Positions 44,441 to 55,519 of a stretch of DNA of 64,000 nt are shown one piece after another. Each line of letters begins with the position of its first letter. Position 1 is the stretch's first letter. Made by a program: the position numbers and the translations under genes. Under the pieces are notes generated by a model. That model had not been told where the DNA came from. It searched no databases and saw only the letters and a list, made by a program, of their open reading frames with translations. This DNA is from Ectocarpus siliculosus (lineage: Eukaryota > Sar > Phaeophyceae > Ectocarpales > Ectocarpaceae): NCBI GenBank assembly GCA_000310025.1, contig FN648554.1:62001-126000 (forward strand), written 5' to 3'.

Positions 44441-46104
44441 GACGGTTGCGTCGGCATCGGTGACAGCAGCCAACGTACGTCACAAAAACGCTGCTCTTCC
44501 GTTCCGACGCGTTGTAGATACGGAGGCAGCTGCTGTAATCACACGGGGGAAATATTGGAGATTGCGTTCGTAATGTTTAGTGAAAATACACGAAACGTGC
44601 TGAGAAACGTGCGACTCCTTACGAGAAAAAATGAGCACTAGTTCCATACTAACCCGGCGACCATGAACTTTTGTACAGGGTTCCGGCCGTCAATGTCCTA
44701 AAGAATCTGCTGTTTATCATGGTGGGAGGAAACGAGGGAAGGTCTGTTTTACCTTGCCCACAACAAACGCTGCGTGGAGGGGAAAGGGGACCCGCCCCTT
44801 CGCAAGACTCTGATACCTTTGGCCGTTACTCGTGTATTTTGTGGGTGGGCGAACTGGCTGGGTCGTGCCTCATGCATCGGCCCGTTGTTGGTATTTCGGC
44901 ACCGCGGTGTCGAAGACAGTTCATAGCCACACCAGTTTAACTTGGCGCCGACCACGGCGTTACCTTCTCGAATGTCGAGTACACATTATCAGGGCCTAGG
45001 TTTTGGGGAACCAAAGCATCAACTGGTCGAGCAGTATCTCCCGGTGTGATGTTTCCGAACGGCTGCATTCAACAATGCAACAGCTCCGCCACGCACATTT
45101 TGATGTTTAGGGTGTGTGTGTGCGCATGCACGTTCGTGTGTGTGAAAGAAACTTTAATCCGTCAGGTATCGATGATCACGAACATGACTTTACGAGTGTA
45201 GTGGCATTGGCCACCTATATCGCTTCGGTCGCATGGTTGGAATCGATCTACTGCGGGTGAAATATACCCGGGAATGTTCTCATAATATTTGGTCATGTCT
45301 CGAACGATGCATAGCGGCGAGAGCGCAGAGTCAGGTTCGAACTACATGCCCTCTCCCCTCCCCCAACACGGTTAGGATGGTTGGAATACCTGTGTTTCTC
45401 ACCACGGTTGGCGTAGTATGCAGCAACACCGGGAATTATCCTTGTCTGGAACTTCGAGAAATTACGCCATTCATAGCGCGTCTTTCAAATGGAAACATGA
45501 CGCGGGCGGGGACAATTATGGTTGAAATGCGGGGTCGGCATTGTCATGTGCTCGTCGGTCAGCTTGCTCGTGAATGTCGGATGCGCGCCAAATAATTGAC
45601 GCTCGACGATATCTGCAGAGACAACCGCGGTGAAGCCACTTTATTCCTTTCCTATGATGAAGCCACAGGCTGTACGGTCCCATTGTTTATTTTTTTCTAC
45701 CGTGGGCCGCGCCGTAAGTCGAACCGCAAGAAGGAATTCCACGTGGCGCCCCCCCCCCCCAATAAAAAACGAATAAACAAACAAACGATACCATGCCTCG
45801 CGCGTCGCTTGATCCCATGCAACCTGTCCCGGCTACGTTCGGATGCCCACGAGATTGGAAACCCGGGCTGCACGACAGCGCAGCCCTGTCGCTTTCGTTC
45901 TGTTGTTTCTTTTCTTTTTCTGCCTCGTGCTTTTCGTCATGTTTTCCCGTGTAGTGAGATATCCCAGGCATCATGCGGATCATTTCGCGGGAACCTCAAA
46001 GATACAGCGGGAAGCAAGCAACGCCATGAAACCACCATACGGCGCAGGGCACATGGCGATCAAGAAGGGCAAGGCAAACGATACTTAGCGCTTCATAGTG
46101 CGCC
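44441..46104. other. No gene seen
   Basis: Frames at 45,233-45,595 and 45,596-46,150 (plus) are open for 120 and 184 codons but show no recognisable domain. The second reads through C10 and A-rich tracts. Left unassigned. Confidence 0.3.
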
Positions 46105-46630
46105 ACAGTTGACTATCGGTACTGCACGCCACCGCCGAGAGACAGACTAGGGTCTCTCTGAGGTAGCGCTCGCCGTTGTGCTTCTTGGTGGAGGAACTCT
46201 TTGAGTCCTCCGATTTGGGGACTTTCTAGGCAGGCGGCGCGTCACGAAGGCCAACGGCTGAGCTGTGCCGTCCCGTTTCGCGGTCAAATTGAGTGCAGGG
46301 TGCGTATCGCACAGTTCTGTGTTGGTAATATAAGCGTAATGCACGACATCGGACGACCCCGAAGCAGATATCGCACGACTTCGAATTGGGTGTTTTCTGA
46401 ATGGTAGTGCGTACCATTGGGAGGCTCAATCGTCCGAGACTGCTACTGTGCAACAGTTTCGTCCCGTCTGGTAGTACTCGGAGGGAGATTTATTGTTTTA
46501 GAAGCAGAGACACGTTAGGATACCGCAGAGGCTTTGTGCCGTGCGGATCGTGTGGTACGGGAGATGTCTCCCTCCGTAGGCCACAGAAATATTAATCAAG
46601 GCAATTCGAAAGAAAACAATAAACTCGTGT
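46105..46630 (+). repeat. Dispersed repeat family E, copy 2 (LTR-like)
   Basis: Second copy of 8,470-8,995. Contains TAATATAAGCG (about 46,328), possibly a TATA element, and AATAAAC near the end (46,618). No element body on either side was recognised, so a solo LTR is plausible. Confidence 0.6.
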
Positions 46631-47159
46631 CAGTTGCTATTCCCAAAATCTAGCAAAGACAAGGTCCGTCGTCACAAAAAAGCTATCATAGAGCCATCAA
46701 AAGATGAAAAGAACATGCAAACTACAAAAGCAAGAACAGGATGCACAAGCCCGAAGAGGTACACCTACAGTACATCCCTGCAGCACGTTTGGTATGGATG
46801 ATTTTTCTGGATCCGAATGTTCATATCGTAGTTCTTGTTATCTTCCCTTTTCAAAAACGCGCTGTACGTTGTTTCTGTTCGTGGGTCTACGGACGTGGTT
46901 TGGATATGTTAGCACGTACAAGTGTGACGCAGATGGTGTAGAACCTTTTAGGTAGGGGTACGGTGATGATGCACCGGGACCCCCTTTGTTGTGTAGCAGC
47001 CCTGCTGCCACTCCTCCTTTCTGAGCACGACAGCGCCCTGGGTACGCGCGTTGTCTCGCCGTCTGAAGTTAATGCACTGCACAAACAATACCCGATAAGT
47101 ACGCGGAGTACGGCCGATAAACACTCTACAGTTTGTCCCTCGAGGCATAGCCGCATCGG
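46631..47159. other. No gene seen
   Basis: Lies between repeat E and the copia gag region. No LTR or primer-binding site recognised. Confidence 0.4.
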
Positions 47160-49010
47160 GTGATGGCTGCGTCGGACAGGGGTTCAGTCGAAGGGCTGCG
47201 GGAAGAGACCTCAGCCACGCAACAGCAATACGCCGAGAACCCGGCGATTGCGAGGCTAGAGGGCCAGTTGCCGCAGCTGATGAGCATAGGGACCGAGCTG
47301 AAGAAGAAGGAACAAGGCGACGCCCTGGCGGGCGATGCCAGTAGGGGCGGCGGTGCTGCCGTCCCAAGCCAGAGAGAGCCCTTCCCGTCGGAGGGCGACG
47401 GGGCATTTTGCCCGGAAACGACCCATGATGGGCCAAATCATCCGCGGGAAAGCAGCTGGGACAACATACCGGGAGCGAGTCCTGGGGTTCCAGCGAGAGT
47501 GGGGCCTGGCGTAGGAGCTGACAGCAGCGGAAGCGAGGGGGTTAAACCCCCCAGGTGAGATACCCGCAACTCGTGGTAATGGTGCATACATCGATAGCTT
47601 CAGTCACTCGAAGAAAGTGAACGTGGTTGTCCCTCGCCTTGAGGGGGGGCGCAGCAACGGATTTAGCACGTGGCGAAAAGCTTTCATCCAGACCGCTAAG
47701 ACCGTCGAACTAGACGGTCAACTCATCGGGAGTACTGAGAGACATGCCCCCGTGGGCGACCCGAACATGCCCACCTCCACACTTTACAACGACTTGCGCT
47801 ACACTAGGAGCGAGGTCGCACGTGGGCTCGGCGCGTTCCACTTCATCACTACCGCCGTGGTGGAAGAAACCGACAAAGCGGTCGTCAGTAGGTGTGTGAC
47901 GGCGAAGGGGGTCCTCACGGAGCTTGAGAAAGTTTACGACCCCGAGTCGCAGGGCTCCAAACAAGCCCTGATGAAAGAGATGTTCCTCTTCTCGATCCCG
48001 GCACACAGCAGCAGCAACCCAACCGAGCACCTAAGCAAGCTCGAGCAGATATACATGCGCCTACGCGAAAAGGGGCTTAACGCTGACACACCGTTTGTCC
48101 TCGCACACTTCGTCGACTCGCTTCCACCCGAGTACCAACAAGCGAAGTTCCTGTTGGAGACGGCGACGAAGCTGGACGGGGGCGAGATCGTCAGGATCGT
48201 GAGCACGGTGCACGCGAGCCTCCCGGAGGGGAGGAAGGCCCCGAAGGGCCAGCGGAAGGCGGAGCATGCTTTCCTCGCGAGCGACGGTGGCAGCAGGGGC
48301 GGAGCGCCCGGCCGCAGCAGCGGCGGCCGCAATAAGGGTGGCGGGGGCGGCGGTGGCAGCCAGAAGGGGGAGGGGGGAGGTAGCAAGGGCGGTGGGGGCG
48401 GTGGGGGCGGTGGTGGTGGCAAAAGCGGCGGAGGCGGCGGCGGCGGTGCAAGTAGCATGCACGGCCGCTGCTTCCGGTGCGGAGAGAAGGGTCACCAGGC
48501 GGCCGCCTGTACCAAGCCCGAGCCCCTTCGATGCGAGAAGTGCCTGGGCTACGGACACGACAAGAGCACGTGCTCGTCCGAGCAGGCGGTGCTCGCGGTG
48601 GAACTGCCGGTCTTGGACACCACCGCACTGGACGTGGCAGAGGAGGCGCTAGTGGTCCGTTACTTCACAGGCGAGTGGCACAGAGTCGTTAATCGACGGG
48701 CTGTAGAGCAGGCCAGGCGGGAAAGGTTTGCGGCCGATACCGGCGCAACCAACCACATGTTCCCGAGCGCTAACGCGTTGGAAAACTACCATGAGTGCGA
48801 TCGACGTTTGAGTGTCGCCGCAGGGAAGCAAGCCTTTGCCATCGTAGGGTACGGCGACGTGAGGGTGACCGTCGCTTCTCGCGTTGGGACCATAGACCTG
48901 TTGTTGACACGGGTCGCTCAGACTGCAAACGGTGTGAGGTGGCGAAGAAAAATGACGGTCTGTTTCCTGGATTGCGTACATGAGACACAAGCATCAAACA
49001 CGAAATATGA
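47160..49010 (+). mobile_element. Ty1/copia gag-protease region, fossil 3
   Basis: A long plus-strand frame from 47,617 codes for a copia-type Gag: a UBN2-like capsid domain (FSTWRKAFIQTAK near the start, LMKEMFLFSIPAHSSSNPTEHLSKLEQIYMRL in the middle, FVDSLPPEYQQAKFLLE), then a Gly/Ser-rich linker of about 60 residues, a zinc knuckle CFRCGEKGHQAAAC, a second Cys/His cluster CEKCLGYGHDKSTC, and a protease start FAADTGATNHMF. A separate frame upstream (47,160-47,558) is acidic and may be related. Integrase and RT are not seen beside it, so the element is broken. The long open frame suggests it is the youngest of the copia copies here. Confidence 0.85.
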
Positions 49011-49301
49011 CAAGCGAATTGTGCTACTAGCGAGAAAAACTCATTTTTCTATTGAACAACGATCCCCCCCCCCCCCCCCGCAAAAAAGCCGTACAGTGTG
49101 CAAGGGCGAATCCAAAATGCACTGGAAACCGCACCAACAAGCAGAGGGAACGAGAGATAGAGACGAGGCATTCGCTTGTTTTACGCCGAGGTCAGCGTTC
49201 AAACCAAAGAAGTCGATCACGAAACAACAGGAGATGAAACAAAAAACAGGACGACGCATAGAAAAAAACATACATTTTTCTCTGTAGTCTATCTCTCTCA
49301 C

Positions 49302-49523
49302 CTGAACGGCATCTCTCTTCAGTCGGTCCTTGAACAGTTGGTCTTGTCCTCTTTCTTGCCCTCCTTCGCCTTCGCCTGTGCCGGAGGGAGAAGACCCAGC
49401 AGCAGCAGCAGAAGGGACATACTGGAAACACACGTCGCCGGCATTCTCGGGTAGGACGGGCACAGGTTTGGGCTTCTTTGTTGAATCTGCTGCTGCTGCG
49501 GCGGCGGCGACGTCACTCTCATC
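49302..49523 (-). CDS. Candidate internal coding exon of a host gene
   Basis: The minus strand is open for 74 codons between a likely 3' splice site (pyrimidine-rich CCCCTCCTCCCCTTCCTTCT, then GTGCAG at 49,529-49,524) and a strong 5' splice site (CAG|GTGAGAGA at 49,304-49,294). The exon is phase 0 at both ends. The product starts DESDVAAAAAAADSTKKPKPVPVLPENAGDVCF, with acidic and Gly/Glu-rich parts and a basic end KDRLKRDAVQ. No family recognised. It lies just right of the copia gag-protease region. No partner exon was identified, so this could be a relic or chance. Confidence 0.35.
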
Positions 49524-51090
49524 CTGCACAGCCTCACGATAGAAGGAAGGGGAGGAGGGGGAGGCGGGGGGTGGGGTGTTCTCATAGTCGGCATGCCGTA
49601 GTCGTTAGACCGTTGACCTTGCATCCCTACAATGCCGGGACGGAGCACGCCGGGTTCTCACAGGACCTGGCTCAGATTGAAGGACGGGGGGGAGTATCTT
49701 TACGAAAAACAAATGTTCTCAGCGTAGCCCGTCGAACCACCGTCGAATCGCCGCGATGGTTGTCGTTCGGAAAATACTACAAACAAGACAGGGTGGAGGC
49801 GACGCCCTCTGGCAACAAATTGCCGTAGGAAGAAGACGGCGTAGTACATAGTTCGTCTCTCTTTCCCGGAGTCACAAAACTTGGTTGTTTGTGACAACAA
49901 CATCAACAACAACTGCAGCAACAACAACAACGCAGGGTCGAAACGAAAAACACAAAGCACCAAAACAAACAATCCACGTCTAACTTCACAATAACACACT
50001 CTGCTGACTACCCCTTAACCCCACATGCGCACACGCCTCCCCCTGACCCTAACTTCCCGACGCCGCAGAGTCTTTGTGAACGGGTCACATGCTGTCGAGT
50101 TTCGGCTGAGGTTGGTCGGGTTTCGTATGGGAACGGAGAAAGGGCGAGGGATGGGAGGACTCAGTTGTTCCACGTTCATGACCACCGGGGGTAAGGAGCT
50201 CCCGTACACATGAATGGGGGAGTCATGGTTGCCACAGAGCGGTGGCCCCGCAGTGACCAATTGACCATCTGGTTGGGCGACGCCCGTTTTGCGACCAGTG
50301 CGCGCGATCGTGGCTACTCAGCCCCCGGTTGGGTACCGAAAAATGGCCGGGCCGTTCGTACAAGAGCACGCGTTCGAGCATCACCAAACAACCCGTATCA
50401 CCACTCAGGCGCTACCAAAAACCAACATCATCCCAGCCCCAACAAAAAATATTTTTCAGAAGCATTGTGCCCCGTGGAATAAATAGCAAAAAGACAGATG
50501 TTGCTTTCATCATAGGGGCAACGGTTGACATTTCGAGCACTGCCACCTGCTTGTTTTCTCATCCGCGGGGGAAAACTGTGCGGGGGGGAGGGGGGTAAAC
50601 GAGAAACGGCTCCAACACTCGAACTGCTACACGTACGACAGACAGGTGTATACACCTCGCTCACCGATGCCTCTCGACACCATGCCGGTGTGGTGTCTGC
50701 CGTCCATCTTGTATCCCTGTGGCCGCACCACCGGGACGGGAAAGAAGGAAGCGAGGAACAAGGGAAAGCAAGCGCAGCGACGTCACAAATCCGCTACGGA
50801 GGAAAGGATCGGATTTGACTCCGTGCAGTCGTGCGGCTTGTTTGGTCCCAGGAAGCACACGATACACTAACCCTATGTTAGAAAAAAATACACCTTTGCA
50901 TGCCATCATCGCCAGAACCCCGGTCTTCCACTCCTTGTTCCTCTTCTCCTTGCAATATGCCGACTTGGCGTTGTGGTCGCCACCGCCGCCTTGTCGAGCA
51001 AGCACATTGCGGTGGCGACCGATTGTCACCAAATGAGTTGCGTGGCGACCGACCGACCCTCCTATATATACACAAGACTACTCTTCAAAC
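49524..51090. other. No gene seen; shared LINE-like tail and low complexity
   Basis: 49,545-49,660 (minus) has a frame GQRSNDYGMPTMRTPHPPPP that resembles 30,990-31,080. 49,895-49,945 is a CAA/ACA-rich stretch. Other frames are unassigned. Confidence 0.35.
51060..51070 (+). promoter_or_regulatory. TATA-like box before the 51.1-kb frame
   Basis: CCTATATATAC at 51,061-51,071 stands about 25 bp before the ATG at 51,095. If real, the 5' leader would be very short. Confidence 0.3.
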
Positions 51091-51094
51091 GAAA

Positions 51095-51463
51095 ATGATC
51101 GATAAGCAAGTCTCAAAACCCCTCGCCGATTCCCTGTTGCGGTTGCTCGCCAGCCTCCGCAGGAGAATGGCGGTAATGGGTCGACATCGACCGACACCAC
51201 CTGCACGGTGCACCAGCTCGACAATCCCTAAGAGGAGGGACAAAGCGACCCTCCCACGCCGCGGCCGACTCCTCCGTCGGCTGCAGAATGCTATCCGTCC
51301 CCCATCAATCACGAGGGAGCTCCACAGGTTGGTCAGGTTGGCGACCTCACCGCCCCCCGCCCCCCCCCCCCCCCGCCGCCGCCGCCCCATCGGCCGCCGT
51401 GTTGATCGCACAGGATGCACAACACAAGCTTGTGCGTTTCCATCTATTCAATACATCATATAA
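51095..51463 (+). CDS. Small arginine-rich open reading frame
   Basis: An ATG frame of 122 codons beginning MIDKQVSKPLADSLLRLLASL. The first part could form an amphipathic helix; then come Arg/Pro-rich segments (RRMAVMGRHRPTPPAR, PKRRDKATLPRRGRLLRRL) and a Pro/Arg tract (PPPAPPPPRRRR) coded by C-rich DNA at 51,352-51,385. The frame is also open upstream of the ATG. A TATA-like box precedes it. The opposite strand carries a longer frame across its 3' half. The composition could come from GC-rich low-complexity DNA, so coding status is doubtful. Function unknown. Confidence 0.25.
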   Translation: MIDKQVSKPLADSLLRLLASLRRRMAVMGRHRPTPPARCTSSTIPKRRDKATLPRRGRLLRRLQNAIRPPSITRELHRLVRLATSPPPAPPPPRRRRPIGRRVDRTGCTTQACAFPSIQYII

Positions 51464-51599
51464 ACCAAAGTTAACACGTCCCTCGTACTGCGCCATATTT
51501 CCGAAATAGTCACACATCGGTGCCCATATTATCGATTTGGCATCCCCGCAGACTACGCTGAACCCCACCCCTGATAAGCTCAAGAAAAAAAAAGTTGGG

Positions 51600-52950
51600 A
51601 ATTGAAACAGAAACTGCGCTATCTTGGTGCTCCGAAAGCCTTTGTTGGACACGCACCACTTATCGAAGCTAAAGCACGCTGTGGAAGTGCTCGTTGTGGA
51701 TGTAACGGTTGTTCTGGCCCGACTGATCGTGGCGCCAGACCGGCACCTTGCGCGCTTCTGACACCGCCTTGCATTTGCCGGGCGAACATTTGTGGTACAT
51801 ATGGACAACCCGGCGGATAGCCCGCGCCGGGAAAAAAACAGCCCCTTCCTTCCGCTCATCGTTGGGTGCCCCGTAGCTGCATCGATGTCCTGGTTTTGTC
51901 CCAGTCCGGTGGTGACGTACTCCGCGACGGCCACCCACAACGTCATCTCTCCGATTGTACCCTCCCCCTGCGGAGGGCTGCCGACGTGCTTCGCGAAGAA
52001 TGCTACCCTCGCCAACGAGCAGATGCCAGCCGGGCCTGGCTTTTTCGATACCAAGGCGTCGCGAGTGGAGTAGATCTCCACGCCAGTGTCATTTCCAACC
52101 ATCCACTCGCGGTTGTTGATCTCGGCGTTTCGCACGTCACCGCCCCGCAGTGTACCACTCCCACTAGACACTTCGGCTGGTGCACCCGTCCAGTTATTGG
52201 AGAAACTGACGCGATCTTCTCTCAAGCCGAGGTCTCTGAACTTCCAGCACCGCCGGCACCGGGGGTTGCCGCAGAGCGCTCAGACGCGGTGCAGCCTGCC
52301 GCACGAGTACCACGTACGGTATTATTCTTCCAGCCGAAATTCCTTTCGCATGGCCAACCCAAGCGCCCGGATCCAATCCGGTCTTACTACGACGTCGCTG
52401 TGAGGCCCGCCCCGTGCTCGCCTATGGTCATCTCCCAGTCTTCAGTGCCCCTAGCTCTGCCCACACCGTGCTTCCGGGAGTGGCTCAGAGCATCTGACAG
52501 GGTCTTCAGCAGCTTTCGGCAAGGATTGCTCGCTTGAACGGTTGACACAACGCAGTCGTCGCGCTTGGTGTACTGGCGGGCTTTCCACGCAAGGCCCTCC
52601 ATCATCGCGTTGGCGGCCATACGCGTGTTTAGGCGGCGGGCGATATGGACGACGTTATCTCGGCCGCTCCCTGACATCGCGAAGGTCTTGGAGTCTTGTA
52701 CAGTACTTCTCCCGTGTTGACGTTGACCGCTTCCCCTGAAGAGTTTCGGCAAGGCGACCGGGCGTGCGGTGGCATAATGTTTGGCGGGCGACACAAACAA
52801 ATTCCAACATTTGGTTGTTGTGGAGGGCGACGTCGTCTTTCCCGCATTCTGAGAAAATGGGTTGCTCTTCATTCCGGGGGGGAGAAACATATGCGTGCGA
52901 CACGAGTCACGGGAGCTCTCAGCGTCCGGCCGTTCGTGGAATTCCCCCAT
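51600..52950 (-). mobile_element. Faint Ty1/copia-like fossil (gag/protease part)
   Basis: On the minus strand a stretch EWMVGNDTGVEIYSTRDALVS followed by GEGTIGEMTLWVAVAEYVTTGLGQNQDI has the spacing of a copia protease and the following L..V.YV.GL.QNL.S segment, though the catalytic motif is imperfect. The upstream frame (52,950-52,387) with MEGLAWKARQYTKRDDCV may be gag. No integrase or RT follows. Broken and old; assignment tentative. Confidence 0.4.
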
Positions 52951-54002
52951 CGTAACAAGCAGACGTAGCCCGACTGCCCATCACTTGGCTGTAGGTTTTA
53001 AAAGACGAGTATGACGGTAATGTTCTGTTTCGAGGTTGGCCACTCTCTCCGTGGATCGACACGACCGCTCTTTTGGTTGTTCCGAACGGGGTCTCATACA
53101 ACGGACCGAACTACGCGCACACAGGAACAAGCAGAGACGCAAACACTGTTCAACGCAAAATGCAAGGCCAGCTCACAGATGGGAAAAGAGGACCGCCTGT
53201 TTTAGAGCACCTCTCTCACGTTGTTGTTTAAAGCATTCCAAAATTTCCTACATCTGCAACTACACACAATCAGCCACATATTTTCGGACCACACGCGCCT
53301 GCATATTACCCAATACTGGTGCTGGAGAGCAATGGTCCTCGCTAAAATCCTCTGGCGCAGTGGTCTCGAAATAAAACGCTCGAGAGAGTATTCATGAACA
53401 CAACGGAGTAACCCCAAGACCAACTCGTCGGCAGTGCGCAGCCCTCCCCCCACTATCAGTGTCGAGTGAGGCCATAGCCACCTTTTCTCGGCCTAACACG
53501 CCTCGATATTCTTGTTTGTGTTGCCAATGTCGCTGGACAGCAAGAGTTCGCGCTGAACACCACCCATCGAGGCCTACTACGGTGTTTACCCCCTGTTTTG
53601 AAGAGCTACCCCGAGTTATATCTGCTGGGTCTGCCATCGCTCGACAACACATGGTTCGTTTGAATCCTCGTGGACCAACCACCGGCGAACTTAGAACTTT
53701 ACCATTTGGCAGTCGAACACAGCAGCTATTTATTGGTGGAGCACAGTCAGAGAAACAAAGACCGCGTCGAGATAGCCCGTGACCTGAGGCTTATAGGCCC
53801 GGCTTATGGTCGGGTCCACTAATGTTGTCTCGTGTGACTACAGGCCGATTCAGCTCCGTTTTCAGCTCCGATCACTTGGCGTGCCGAAAGATCGCCGTTG
53901 TGCCTCGCCTAAGAGCAAAAAGCATACAAAGAGACAGCAGTGAGACACAAGCAGCCCACCCACCCCAAAAGCATGCTTATCATCAATGCGCACAGGACTC
54001 GC
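52951..54002. other. No gene seen
   Basis: A plus-strand frame (53,459-53,782) is open but lacks a recognisable domain; other frames are shorter. Confidence 0.35.
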
Positions 54003-54402
54003 ATATCTCTTTGGAGGAGTGTCTTTTTTCCCGCTGGCCTCTCGTGAGTCCAATTTGTTTCGACATGAACGTTTAAACTTTTTGGAGCCGTTTCGTCGGC
54101 CCCCACACCGGAGGAATGTACCGGGCATAGACCGAGAGTCTCGCGGCTCGCGGCTCGCGGCGTGCCGGGTGGGGAATTGCTGGCGTTGAAAAGTCGCTAG
54201 AAATTATCTCTTTGGAGGATTGTCTTTGTTCCCGCTGGCCTCTCGTGAGTCCAAATTTTTCGACATGAACCTTTAAACTTTTTGGAGCCGTTTCTTCGGC
54301 TCCCACACCGGAGGAATGTACCGGGCATGAACCGAGAGTCTCGCGGCTCGCGGCGTGCCGGGTGGGGAATTGCTGGCGTTGAAAAATCGCTAGAAATCAG
54401 CG
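54003..54402. repeat. Tandem duplication, about 203-bp unit
   Basis: ATCTCTTTGGAGGA(G/T)TGTCTTT begins at 54,003 and 54,206. Both units contain TTCCCGCTGGCCTCTCGTGA, CTTTTTGGAGCCGTTTC, CACCGGAGGAATGTACCGGG and GGGGAATTGCTGGCGTTGAA. The first has an extra CTCGCGG. Frames run through it without domain content. Confidence 0.9.
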
Positions 54403-54426
54403 ATTTGGTTCTCCCGGAGGTTCCAA

Positions 54427-54945
54427 ATGGTTCCGTTTTTTTTTTTGGGTTCTCGCGGACATCGTGACGTCAGCGCGTCAGGGTCAGCTGGCGTTGCTTC
54501 ACCCACACCTCCACAGCCACCTCGCGCAGCCCTCCCCACGACATGTCCTCCATCCTCGGTAACTCCCCGTGGGAAAGAAGGGACGGTACCACCAGCCGAA
54601 CGCGCCTGCCTTCTCTCCCGGGGTGTTCAAGGTCGTCACGCAGGAGGTATTGTACAAGGTTCAACAACCGCTGTCGGCGACCTGACTGACATCGACTGGC
54701 TTAGACGACGAATGCAACACAGGCGTGCTGGACAAGAAGGAGGGGGAGTCGGGCAACAGGTGGCTCCAGTGCAACCTACCGGGTTGCATTGCCTAGGCCA
54801 GCATGCTGTAAAACCCGGTGAAGTACAGCAAGAGCGAGCGGCTGTGAATGTTCCGCTCAGCCCGTCTTCGAGACGCCGTTCGAGGGAAGAGCGTCACACG
54901 AAGACACGGAAAGTGGGTTTGGGTCTGTTGGTGCTGCTGTGGTAG
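54427..54945 (+). CDS. Unrecognised open reading frame, 172 codons
   Basis: A plus-strand frame with a Pro/Ala/Ser-rich N-terminal half, a middle with VGDLTDIDWLRRRMQHRRAGQ, and a basic end RRRSREERHTKTRKVGLGLLVLLW. It starts within T-rich DNA right after the tandem duplication, with no ATG context that persuades. No family recognised. It could be a chance frame in GC-rich DNA or a piece of an unlisted element. Confidence 0.2.
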   Translation: MVPFFFLGSRGHRDVSASGSAGVASPTPPQPPRAALPTTCPPSSVTPRGKEGTVPPAERACLLSRGVQGRHAGGIVQGSTTAVGDLTDIDWLRRRMQHRRAGQEGGGVGQQVAPVQPTGLHCLGQHAVKPGEVQQERAAVNVPLSPSSRRRSREERHTKTRKVGLGLLVLLW

Positions 54946-55139
54946 CTGTGTGTGGTATCTACATAGAGCGGTGTGTATTTCTGGCTAGCGTGTGGCTTCT
55001 CTTTAGCAGTGTGTGCCTCAGGCTAGTATAGGCGGCTTATTGGTGCGGTTAGTACGTGTGACAATCATGGGGTTGAACTTTTTCTTTTTGTACTGCTGCT
55101 GTCGTACTGCCGCAAACATCAGTGATCTGGTCAGTGGGT

Positions 55140-55350
55140 GACATTTTTGGGTTATCTCATGGTCGCGGGCCATGGCCGCGTGGTCGGGCCATGGCCCAAC
55201 GATGGACCGGCCATGACTTCGCATCGTGGCCCGTCCATGGCCCGTCCATGGCCCGACCATGGCCCGGCCATGTAGGGTCATGGCCCGGTCATGGCCCGGT
55301 CATTGCCCGGCCATGATTTGGTCACAGCCGGGTCATGGCTCAACCACGAC
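55140..55350. repeat. 11-bp CATGG-type repeat array 3
   Basis: CCCGGTCATGG, CCCGTCCATGG and CCCGACCATGG units follow each other at an 11-bp step, about 15-18 units with drift. Related in core and period to the arrays at 17.1 and 39.0 kb but with the flanking bases swapped (GGCCATGGCC rather than GCCCATGGGC). Confidence 0.85.
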
Positions 55351-55519
55351 ATGATAATAGCTCCACCATAAGAGGGACTACCACGCCACTCCCTCTTCGC
55401 CTTGACTGCGGTCCCCTCACATGATTCCGCGTCCGCACACGAATGCTCCCTCTTTCATTCTGATCGCCCTTGGGACCTCGAAAACGCAGCTCTAGCCGAT
55501 CTGCATTGCGGTAGTTGCC

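Noticed and set aside
47934-48458. Long minus-strand proline/leucine-rich frame
   Set aside because: It is the reverse reading of the GGC-rich glycine linker and capsid of the copia gag on the plus strand, which has real domains.
49041-49529. Whole 162-codon minus-strand frame as one coding exon
   Set aside because: After the strong GTGAGA splice donor the composition changes to Phe/Cys/Ser-rich and runs through a C-rich tract, so only the 49,302-49,523 part is kept as a candidate.
51866-52537. 223-codon plus-strand frame
   Set aside because: Lies opposite the frames with a copia-protease-like pattern; has no recognisable motif and an Arg/Ala/Pro bias expected of a shadow frame in GC-rich DNA.
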